5,673 nucleotides of DNA from Zoogloeaceae bacterium. GTDB taxonomy: Bacteria > Pseudomonadota > Gammaproteobacteria > Burkholderiales > Rhodocyclaceae. The stretch is taken from NCBI GenBank assembly GCA_031259605.1, contig JAIRLE010000108.1, positions 1-5,673 of the forward strand. The letters run 5' to 3'. Of this stretch, positions 1 to 5,538 are shown one piece after another (the first letter of the stretch is position 1; the number at the start of each line of letters is the position of its first letter). Below the pieces are notes generated by a model. The model was not told the DNA's origin. It saw nothing but the letters and a program-made list of their open reading frames with translations, and made no database searches. Made by a program: the position numbers and the translations under genes.

Positions 1-1
1 C

Positions 2-3000
2 GCCTTTTTCGAAAAACCCATCCTGAATTCGCCCTACGAGTACCCCCGTCGCCACTGGCAGCTTGAAAACGGGCAACCGACGGGCGTCGTCGTCGAACAT
101 CGCCGCCGGGCTGAATTCATCACGCCGATCCCCAAGCCAAGAAGGCGGACAGGCCGCCAGGCCGATTTGCTGGACGAATCCCTGGGCTTGTCAGGGGACG
201 GGCGGAAGTACGACCCGATTTCCATCGTCAATGAAATCCGCCAGGCGGTAGACGCATGGCGAAGGCTGCCGCGTTCCGGCTGGCAGGTCACGCCGGAAAC
301 CGGGCGTTTGCTCGAATACTGGCGCACGCATGAATTCCAGGATGTGCGCCCGTTCTTCTGCCAGATCGAAGCCGTGGAAACCGCGATCTGGCTTGCCGAG
401 GTCGCGCCAGGACAAGGGAAGAAATACGCGCACATTCTGGAGAGTCTCGAAAACGCCAGTCTGGAGAGCAATCCCGGAATCATCCGCACGGCATTGAAAC
501 TTGCCACGGGGGCGGGCAAAACCACCGTGATGGCGCTCATCATTGCCTGGCAGACGGTCAATGCCGCGCGCCATCCGGCGAGCAGGCAATTCACCAAGGG
601 GTTCCTGATCGTCACGCCAGGCATCACCATTCGTGATCGCCTGCGCGTCCTCCTGCCCAACGATCCGGACAGCTATTACAAGACCCGCGAGCTGCTGCCC
701 TCCGACATGCTTGCGGACATGCGGCAGGCCCGCATTGTCATCACCAATTACCACGCCTTCAAGTTGCGCGAGCGCATGGAAATCAGCAAGGGAGGGCGCG
801 CGCTTCTTGGCGGTAGAACGGGCGAAGCGCCCCGAACGCTGGAAACCGAAGGACAGATGTTGCAGCGGGTCATTCCGGATCTGATGGGGATGAAGAACAT
901 CCTCGTCATCAACGACGAGGCGCACCACTGTTACCGCGCCAAACCGGCAACGGAATCCGGCGCGCTCAAGGGCGATGAAAAAAAGGAGGCCGCCAGCAAT
1001 AACGAAGCAGCCCGTCTGTGGATCTCCGGACTTGAAGCCGTTGCGCGCATGGTCGGGCGCAAGGCTGGCGCCAAAAACGGATTCCGGGTCTTCGATCTCT
1101 CCGCTACGCCCTTTTTCCTGCGCGGCTCCGGTTATGCCGAAGGCACGCTTTTCCCTTGGACGGTCTGCGATTTTTCGCTCATGGACGCCATCGAATCCGG
1201 CATCGTCAAATTGCCGCGCGTTCCCGTGGCGAGCAATATTCCCAATGAAGAAATGCCGATGTATCGCAAGCTGTGGGAGCACATTGGTAGAAAAATGCCC
1301 AGGCAAGGGCGCGGCAAAAGCGGCGCGCTCGATCCGCTCGAATTGCCGCTCGAACTACAGACTGCGCTGGAGGCGCTCTACGGGCATTATGAAAAAACTT
1401 TCCGGCTCTGGGAACAGTCTCGCATCAAGGTTTCTCCCTGCTTCATCATCGTCTGCAACAATACCGCGTCTTCCAAGCTGGTGTATGACTACATTTCCGG
1501 CTTCACGCGAAAAAACGAAGATGGCAGCGTCACACTGGAACCAGGGCGCTTGCCGCTTTTTCGCAATCACGACGAGCATGGCGAGCCACTCGCGCGTCCG
1601 CGCACCTTGCTGATCGACAGCGAACAACTCGAATCCGGCGAGGCACTGGACAAAAACTTCCGTGAAATGGCCGCGCCGGAAATCGAACGTTTCCGGCGGG
1701 AGATCATCGAACGCGACGGCAACAGCGCCGCCGCCGACAGCATCACCGATCAGGATTTATTGCGCGAAGTGATGAATACGGTCGGAAAAACCGGGCGTTT
1801 GGGCGAATCCATTCGCTGCGTCGTTTCCGTTTCCATGCTCACCGAAGGCTGGGACGCCAACACCGTGACCCACATATTGGGTTTGCGCGCCTTCGGCACG
1901 CAACTTTTGTGCGAGCAGGTCATGGGACGGGCCTTGCGCCGTTATTCCTACGATCTGAACGAAGAGGGCATGTTCAATGCCGAATATGCCGATATTTTTG
2001 GCATTCCCTTCGACTTTACCGCCCAACCGGTCGTCGCGCCGCCACAGCCGCCGCGTGAAACCGTGCTGGTCAAGGCCGTGCGCCCGGAACGCGACCATCT
2101 GGAAATTCGGTTTCCGCGCGTGGAGGGTTATCGCATCGAATTGCCGCGGGACGAACTGGAAGCCGAATTCAACGACGATTCACGTTTTGTGTTGACGCCG
2201 GCGCTGGTTGGGCCTTCGGAGACGAGAAATGCGGGAATCATTGGAGAAACGGAGACCTTCACCCTGGAACATCTGAAGGACGCGCGTTTTTCCACGCTGC
2301 TGATGAAACTTGCCACGCATCTCATGCAAACCCGCTGGCGCGACAGCGGCGCTTCTTTCCCGGCGCACCTTTTCGGCCCCCTGAAACGCATTACCCGCGA
2401 ATGGCTGGAAAACTGCCTGGAGTGCCAGGGAGGAACCTACCCGGCGCAGCTCATGTACAAACAACTGGCCGACCAGGCGTGCCAACGCATTTCCGATGCC
2501 ATCAACCGCGCCGGGCAAAAGAAAAACGCCGACGTCAAGGCGCTGCTCGATCCCTACAATTCCAGCGGTTCCACCCGTCACGTCCAGTTTCGTACCTCCA
2601 GGACGGATCGTTGGGACACCATCGGCCCGCCGCCGAAATGCCATGTAAACTGGGTGATTCTGGAGAATAGCAGTTGGGAGGGCGAATTCTGCCGCGTCGC
2701 CGAGCAACACCCGCGCGTTTTTGCCTACGTCAAGAATCAGGGACTGGATTTCAGTGTTCCCTACCGGCATATGGCCGTGGCGCGCCGCTATTTTCCCGAC
2801 TTCATCCTGCTGGTCGACGATGGTCACGGCAGGGATGATCCGCTCCATCTGGTCGTGGAAATCAAGGGCTATCGCGGAGAAGACGCCAAAGACAAGAAAG
2901 CGGCAATGGAAACCTGCTGGATTCCCGGCGTGAACGCCCTGGGGACCTTCGGGCGCTGGGCGTTCCGCGAATTCATCAATGTCTGGACGATGCAGGAAGA

Positions 3001-3079
3001 CTTCGCGGCGGAAGTGGAAAAACACTTCGATGAGATGGTTATCCAAACAATCAGAAAAGCAACGGAGAATGTCGCATGA
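2..3079 (+). CDS. Type III-like restriction endonuclease: SF2 helicase plus PD-(D/E)xK nuclease (5' end outside window)
   Basis: Large restriction protein expected to translocate on or unwind DNA with ATP and cut unmodified DNA. The reading frame is open from base 2 (1,025 visible residues). The first residues (AFFEKPILNSPYEYP) resemble the conserved N-terminus I recall for the BPTD_3080-like restriction family, so probably only a few codons are missing. The TTG at 167 is therefore not the true start. Numbering from the first visible residue, motifs seen in order are: Walker A ATGAGKT (168-174), DEAH box (305-308), SAT motif (367-369), TEGWD (614-618) and QVMGRALRR (639-647), which together define an SF2 helicase of the Res/type III kind. 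The C-terminal nuclease has YFPDF (catalytic D933) and EIKGY (E953, K955). All motor and nuclease residues looked for are present, so it appears intact and active. Its stop overlaps the fic start (ATGA). Part of its nuclease region is duplicated at about 4615-4739. The exact subfamily is inferred. Confidence 0.92.
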   Translation, partial: AFFEKPILNSPYEYPRRHWQLENGQPTGVVVEHRRRAEFITPIPKPRRRTGRQADLLDESLGLSGDGRKYDPISIVNEIRQAVDAWRRLPRSGWQVTPETGRLLEYWRTHEFQDVRPFFCQIEAVETAIWLAEVAPGQGKKYAHILESLENASLESNPGIIRTALKLATGAGKTTVMALIIAWQTVNAARHPASRQFTKGFLIVTPGITIRDRLRVLLPNDPDSYYKTRELLPSDMLADMRQARIVITNYHAFKLRERMEISKGGRALLGGRTGEAPRTLETEGQMLQRVIPDLMGMKNILVINDEAHHCYRAKPATESGALKGDEKKEAASNNEAARLWISGLEAVARMVGRKAGAKNGFRVFDLSATPFFLRGSGYAEGTLFPWTVCDFSLMDAIESGIVKLPRVPVASNIPNEEMPMYRKLWEHIGRKMPRQGRGKSGALDPLELPLELQTALEALYGHYEKTFRLWEQSRIKVSPCFIIVCNNTASSKLVYDYISGFTRKNEDGSVTLEPGRLPLFRNHDEHGEPLARPRTLLIDSEQLESGEALDKNFREMAAPEIERFRREIIERDGNSAAADSITDQDLLREVMNTVGKTGRLGESIRCVVSVSMLTEGWDANTVTHILGLRAFGTQLLCEQVMGRALRRYSYDLNEEGMFNAEYADIFGIPFDFTAQPVVAPPQPPRETVLVKAVRPERDHLEIRFPRVEGYRIELPRDELEAEFNDDSRFVLTPALVGPSETRNAGIIGETETFTLEHLKDARFSTLLMKLATHLMQTRWRDSGASFPAHLFGPLKRITREWLENCLECQGGTYPAQLMYKQLADQACQRISDAINRAGQKKNADVKALLDPYNSSGSTRHVQFRTSRTDRWDTIGPPPKCHVNWVILENSSWEGEFCRVAEQHPRVFAYVKNQGLDFSVPYRHMAVARRYFPDFILLVDDGHGRDDPLHLVVEIKGYRGEDAKDKKAAMETCWIPGVNALGTFGRWAFREFINVWTMQEDFAAEVEKHFDEMVIQTIRKATENVA
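3064..3079 (+). promoter_or_regulatory. RBS and ATGA translational-coupling junction between restriction gene and fic
   Basis: GGAG at 3064-3067 lies inside the last codons of the restriction gene, 8 nt before the fic ATG (3076). The ATG and the upstream TGA share bases as ATGA. This overlap usually means that ribosomes finishing the first gene re-initiate on the second, so Fic output should follow restriction-protein translation. No separate fic promoter is needed and none was identified. Confidence 0.8.
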
Positions 3080-4218
3080 GATTTGAAACCTTCAAAGCCG
3101 GACATTGGCAGACGCGCTACCAATACAAAAGTTTCGAACCCGTGCCAATCAATCACGACTGGACATGGGAAGACCCGCGCATCAATGTGCTTCTGGAATC
3201 GGCAAACCGCGCTCTGGGCGAATTGAATGCCTTCTCGCTCATCATCCCGGATGTCGACCTCTTCATCCGCATGCACATTGTCAAGGAAGCGCAGACCTCC
3301 AGCCGCATCGAGGGCACGCAGACCAGCATGAACGAAGCCCTGATGCCGGAATCACACATCGCGCCGGAAAAACGCAACGATTGGCGCGAAGTGCAAAACT
3401 ACGTTGCCGCTCTCAATACCGCCATTGGACGGCTGGCGACCCTGCCGCTGTCCAATCGGCTGCTGCGGGAAACCCATGCCATTTTGATGCAAGGCGTGCG
3501 CGGCGAGCAAAAACAGCCGGGCGAATTCCGCGTGAGCCAGAACTGGATTGGCGGCTCGAACCTGACGGATGCCGTGTTCATTCCGCCGTCCCACGAAGGC
3601 GTTCCCGAACTGATGAGCGACCTCGAACAGTTCTGGCACAACGAGGCCATTGCCGTGCCGCACCTTGTCCGTATCGCCATCAGTCATTACCAGTTCGAGA
3701 CCATTCACCCGTTCCTGGACGGCAACGGGCGTATCGGGCGGCTCCTGATTCCGCTTTACCTCGTTGATCGCGGTCTGCTTGCCAAACCCTCGCTCTATAT
3801 TTCGGACTTCTTCGAGCGCAACCGCAGCAGCTATTACGACGCCCTGACACTTGTCCGCAAGAATAACGACATCGGTCACTGGGTGCGTTTTTTCCTGAAT
3901 GGCGTACAGGAAACCGCTGCGCGCGGCAGCAAGGTATTCCAGCAAGTATTTGCCTTGCGCAGCAAAGCCGACGCCAGCGTCCAGACGCTCGGCAAACGCG
4001 CCGCCAACGCTCGCGCCGCGCTGGAAGTGTTCTACCACAAGCCAGTCATCGCGGCAGGCGATCTGGAGCGGGAACTCAGGGTTTCCCGCTCGACAACGCA
4101 CTTGCTCATCAAGGAATTGTTGCGTCTTGGCTTGCTGGAAGAAATCACCGGGCAGACGCGCGACCGCCTGTATAGCTTCAGCCATTACTTGAGCCTTTTC
4201 ACGGGAAGTGCCATATGA
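3076..4218 (+). CDS. Fic-family protein, predicted AMP-transferase with N-terminal inhibitory helix and C-terminal winged helix
   Basis: A 380-residue Fic-domain enzyme. Fic proteins usually transfer AMP from ATP to hydroxyl side chains of target proteins. The core motif HPFLDGNGRIGR is at residues 211-222, with catalytic H211, D215, N217 and both arginines intact. Upstream, SSRIEG (75-80) matches the (S/T)xxxE(G/N) inhibitory motif, with E79 as the predicted autoinhibitory glutamate. This places it in the class II group, where the inhibitor lies in the same chain N-terminal to Fic. The segment NWIGG (156-160) to IPPSHE (about 169-174) matches the usual target-binding flap. Residues from about 316 to the end look like a winged helix (DLERELRVSRSTTHLLIKEL), as in SoFic-like proteins. 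Start: ATG at 3076 with GGAG at 3064-3067, 8 nt upstream, overlapping the restriction gene stop. Coupled translation suggests a role linked to the restriction protein, but its target cannot be read from sequence. Confidence 0.93.
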   Translation: MRFETFKAGHWQTRYQYKSFEPVPINHDWTWEDPRINVLLESANRALGELNAFSLIIPDVDLFIRMHIVKEAQTSSRIEGTQTSMNEALMPESHIAPEKRNDWREVQNYVAALNTAIGRLATLPLSNRLLRETHAILMQGVRGEQKQPGEFRVSQNWIGGSNLTDAVFIPPSHEGVPELMSDLEQFWHNEAIAVPHLVRIAISHYQFETIHPFLDGNGRIGRLLIPLYLVDRGLLAKPSLYISDFFERNRSSYYDALTLVRKNNDIGHWVRFFLNGVQETAARGSKVFQQVFALRSKADASVQTLGKRAANARAALEVFYHKPVIAAGDLERELRVSRSTTHLLIKELLRLGLLEEITGQTRDRLYSFSHYLSLFTGSAI

Positions 4219-4272
4219 GGCTCCGTGCGCCACCGGAAATGCGCCTCTGTGCCGATTCCCCGGCAGAAGAGC

Positions 4273-4488
4273 GCCCGACGTGTCGGGAAATACGTGCCTT
4301 GCCGGCACATCCTCTTGGCTTGCGTCGGTTTCCCGACCGGGCACACGCCGACAGTTCGAGGAGACGCATTTTCTCGAACCATCGTGCTCCCATCGTTCGA
4401 CTTCCCGAACCATCATACGCCGACAGTTCGACAAAACGCATTTTCTCGAACCATCGTGCTCCCGTAGTTCGATTTCCCGAACCAGCGC
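4273..4488. repeat. 72-bp tandem repeat: two clear units (4345-4416, 4417-4488) and one decayed unit (4273-4344)
   Basis: Units 4345-4416 and 4417-4488 agree at 63 of 72 positions by hand count. The preceding 72 bases align in register at about 34 of 72 positions, with many differences being transitions and the best agreement near TTCCCGA at the end. Each clear unit can form two hairpins. Hairpin A pairs GTTCGA(G/C) with CTCGAAC around a CGCA loop (4354-4379 and 4426-4451). Hairpin B pairs GTTCG with CGAAC around a 6-nt loop (4395-4410 and 4467-4482). The decayed unit keeps pairing potential with different bases: GTCGG with CCGGC (4282-4306) and GTCGG with CCGAC (4324-4337). The period is a multiple of three, but no coding role is evident. 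The repeat family is not recognised. Confidence 0.85.
4282..4337. repeat. 9-bp perfect inverted repeat around a small hairpin
   Basis: GTCGGGAAA (4282-4290) is the exact reverse complement of TTTCCCGAC (4329-4337). Between the arms is a second small hairpin, GTGCC-TTGCC-GGCAC (4294-4308). Just upstream, CCCGAC-GT-GTCGGG (4274-4287) shares the left arm, so alternative folds compete. All of this lies in the decayed first unit of the 72-bp repeat. No T-run follows, so it is not a standard terminator. Confidence 0.6.
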
Positions 4489-4614
4489 GCCCTGTTCGTT
4501 CGGGGAATCCCGCTTTCCGGAATCAGCCTTTCTCATGGATTGATGCCCGCGCCATGACCAGACCCTCCGCCCCCCGCCATGAGCACGCCTTGACTCATAC
4601 GGAAGAGCAGTCAT

Positions 4615-4739
4615 GGCATATGGCCGTGGCGCGCCGCTATTTTTCCGGCTTCATCCTGCTGGTCGACGATGGTCACGGCAGGGACGATCCGCTCCATCTG
4701 GTCGTGGGAAATGAAATGCTCGGCGGAGTGATCGCGGAG
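4615..4739 (+). pseudogene. Broken duplicate of the restriction gene's nuclease core
   Basis: Bases 4615-4707 match 2766-2858 of the restriction gene at 90 of 93 positions. Similarity continues with one inserted G, a few mismatches, a 10-bp insertion and then an exact 9-bp match (4731-4739 against 2871-2879). The copied stretch encodes the end of the PD-(D/E)xK nuclease, but two of the three substitutions fall in the PD codons (PD becomes SG). The inserted G shifts the frame exactly at the E-x-K codon, so E-I-K is lost. The copy lacks all helicase sequence. An ATG at 4620 could open a 58-residue frame ending at 4796, inside the -10 box, but it has no convincing RBS. Best read as a recombination scar or remnant of another restriction-gene copy. 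Confidence 0.88.
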
Positions 4740-4746
4740 GGGGGGG
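4739..4746 (+). repeat. G8 homopolymer tract
   Basis: Eight consecutive G residues follow the end of the duplicated nuclease fragment, about 22 bp before the antitoxin -35 box. Tracts of this length can slip during replication. It lies in no intact gene, so any effect would be on promoter context. A functional role is not shown. Confidence 0.5.
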
Positions 4747-4767
4747 AGGACATGATCCACAAATCCA

Positions 4768-4797
4768 TTGCAATTTTCTTTACATTGTATATATAAT
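4768..4797 (+). promoter_or_regulatory. Predicted sigma70 promoter of the antitoxin-toxin operon
   Basis: A perfect TATAAT -10 box at 4792-4797 lies 18 bp after TTGCAA (4768-4773), a moderate -35 match. The region is sharply AT-rich compared with its surroundings. Transcription starting near 4804 would give a leader of about 30 nt before the antitoxin ATG at 4834. The good -10 box and the overlapping palindrome fit an autoregulated toxin-antitoxin promoter. Confidence 0.75.
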
Positions 4798-4799
4798 GT
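4782..4799. promoter_or_regulatory. Predicted antitoxin operator palindrome over the -10 box
   Basis: The 18-bp sequence ACATTGTATATATAATGT is a near-perfect palindrome: eight of nine base pairs match and the only break is position 6 against 13. It covers the entire -10 box, so a bound dimer would block RNA polymerase. RelB/DinJ antitoxins are ribbon-helix-helix proteins that bind short palindromes in their own promoters, so this is the natural site for the protein encoded just downstream. Binding is inferred. Confidence 0.65.
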
Positions 4800-4833
4800 C
4801 ATGCAAACCTATCGGTCACAGGAGAAAATTGCC

Positions 4834-5145
4834 ATGACGCAAATCAACGTTCGTTTGGATGACGATCTGAAAGCCCGCGCCGAGGCTTTGTTTGGCGAAC
4901 TCGGAATGAACATGACGACGGCGATTACCGTGTTCCTTCGCCAATCGCTTCTGCGCGGCGGGATTCCCTTTGAAATCACCACACGTCAATCCGGAGCCGC
5001 GCTCTCCGCTGTGCCTTCCCCAAACCCGGCGGCGCGGGAAGTCTCTGCTTTTGGCGCGTTGCGGCAATACGCGAACCCGTCGCTCATCGAGCGGGAAGAA
5101 AGCGCCTGGGTTGCCGTCGCCGGGGAAAAACATGCCGGTCATTGA
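4834..5145 (+). CDS. RelB/DinJ-family antitoxin
   Basis: A 103-residue antitoxin predicted to neutralise the PIN toxin encoded downstream and to repress its own promoter. Residues 2-8 (TQINVRL) match the DNA-binding beta strand of a ribbon-helix-helix fold. Two helices follow (LKARAEALFGELGMN and MTTAITVFLRQSLLRG), and then the IPFEI segment typical of RelB/DinJ proteins. The C-terminal part (GALRQYANPSLIEREESAW) is the expected toxin-wrapping tail. The ATG at 4834 is chosen over the TTG at 4768 because GGAG lies at 4821-4824, 9 nt upstream, the protein family begins here, and the longer frame would run through the promoter. The 3' end overlaps the toxin start by 14 nt, giving coupled translation with antitoxin made first. 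Family assignment is firm; the partner is inferred from position. Confidence 0.9.
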   Translation: MTQINVRLDDDLKARAEALFGELGMNMTTAITVFLRQSLLRGGIPFEITTRQSGAALSAVPSPNPAAREVSAFGALRQYANPSLIEREESAWVAVAGEKHAGH

Positions 5146-5536
5146 CGCCAATATCGTGCTCCGTTATCTGCTGGACGATGATGAAACCTTGGCGCAATCC
5201 GCCCGGAACATCATCGAAGGCGGTGCAATCGGGCTTCCGGTGGAAGTGCTTTGTGAAGTCGTGTATGTCTTGCAAAAAGTCTATCAAATACCGCGCGACG
5301 ACATTTCCCCGCAATTGGCGCGGCTTGTCCTGCGAGCGAATATTGCGCTTTCCCGCAAGCCCGCCATCCTGGATGCGCTGGGATTCTTCGCTGCCTCCAA
5401 TCTCGATTTCGTGGATTGTGTTCTTGCCGGATATGCGAACGCGGGTGAGCAGGCGCATACTTTCGATAAAAAACTTGCGCGTTTCATTGAGGAATTGCCG
5501 CGAAAAGAACTCGGTGAGACACATACGGATAATTGA
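5132..5536 (+). CDS. PIN-domain (VapC-like) toxin ribonuclease
   Basis: A 134-residue PIN-domain protein predicted to cleave RNA with Mg2+ when not held by its antitoxin. It begins MPVIDANIVLRYLLDD, the classic first PIN motif with metal-binding D5. The other expected acidic residues are visible: E42 (in VEVLCEVVYVL), D95 (LDFVDCVLAG) and D112 (HTFDKKL). All four are present, so the active site looks complete. Length is normal for VapC-like toxins. The frame extends upstream to 4970, but ATG at 5132 is preferred because the PIN fold starts immediately and the extra sequence is only the antitoxin gene read in another frame. The RBS is weak (CGGGG at 5121-5125), consistent with translational coupling to the overlapping antitoxin. 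PIN toxins are more often paired with other antitoxin types, so a RelB-type partner makes this a mixed module. RNA target unknown. Confidence 0.9.
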   Translation: MPVIDANIVLRYLLDDDETLAQSARNIIEGGAIGLPVEVLCEVVYVLQKVYQIPRDDISPQLARLVLRANIALSRKPAILDALGFFAASNLDFVDCVLAGYANAGEQAHTFDKKLARFIEELPRKELGETHTDN

Positions 5537-5538
5537 CC

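Larger units (their letters stand above)
4219..4614. other. Intergenic stretch after fic, no credible gene
   Basis: About 400 bp with open frames on both strands but no protein I recognise. The frames' translations are dominated by the 72-bp repeat (24 codons per unit), so they stay open passively. No good RBS-start pair was seen. The stretch holds the repeat array (4273-4488), a possible further decayed repeat near 4489-4523 that includes the short hairpin CGGG-GAAT-CCCG (4501-4512), and then about 90 bp in which nothing is recognised. No stem followed by a T-run was found that would serve as an intrinsic terminator for fic. Confidence 0.6.

Noticed and set aside
167..169. TTG as the start of the restriction gene
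   Set aside because: The same frame is open to base 2 and encodes a conserved-looking family N-terminus, so the true start is upstream of the window.
191..1306. Minus-strand open frame (371 codons) opposite the restriction gene
   Set aside because: It is antisense to conserved helicase motifs, with no recognisable domain or RBS.
4217..4247. Terminator after fic (GAGGC at 4217-4221 with GCCTC at 4243-4247)
   Set aside because: The stem is only 5 bp with a 21-nt loop and no T-run follows.
4345..4488. CRISPR array
   Set aside because: The units abut with no unique spacers, the period is 72 bp and there are only two clear copies; no cas genes are seen.
3352..4614. Long minus-strand open frame (420 codons) opposite fic and the repeat region
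   Set aside because: It lies opposite a clear Fic gene, its protein matches nothing I recognise, and its upstream part is just the 72-bp repeat translated. Long antisense frames are common in GC-rich genes.
4620..4796. Small gene of 58 codons from the nuclease fragment
   Set aside because: There is no clear RBS, the end runs through a G8 tract into the promoter, and the catalytic residues are lost; it is treated as a pseudogene.
4215..4796. 193-codon plus-strand frame across the intergenic region
   Set aside because: It joins repeat sequence to the broken nuclease fragment; only the fragment portion resembles a protein.
4768..4833. TTG start giving a longer antitoxin
   Set aside because: The extra residues would be translated from the promoter and operator, while ATG 4834 has a good RBS and matches the family start.
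4970..5131. Upstream start extending the PIN toxin
   Set aside because: It would overlap the antitoxin gene by about 175 bp, and the PIN fold begins immediately at 5132.
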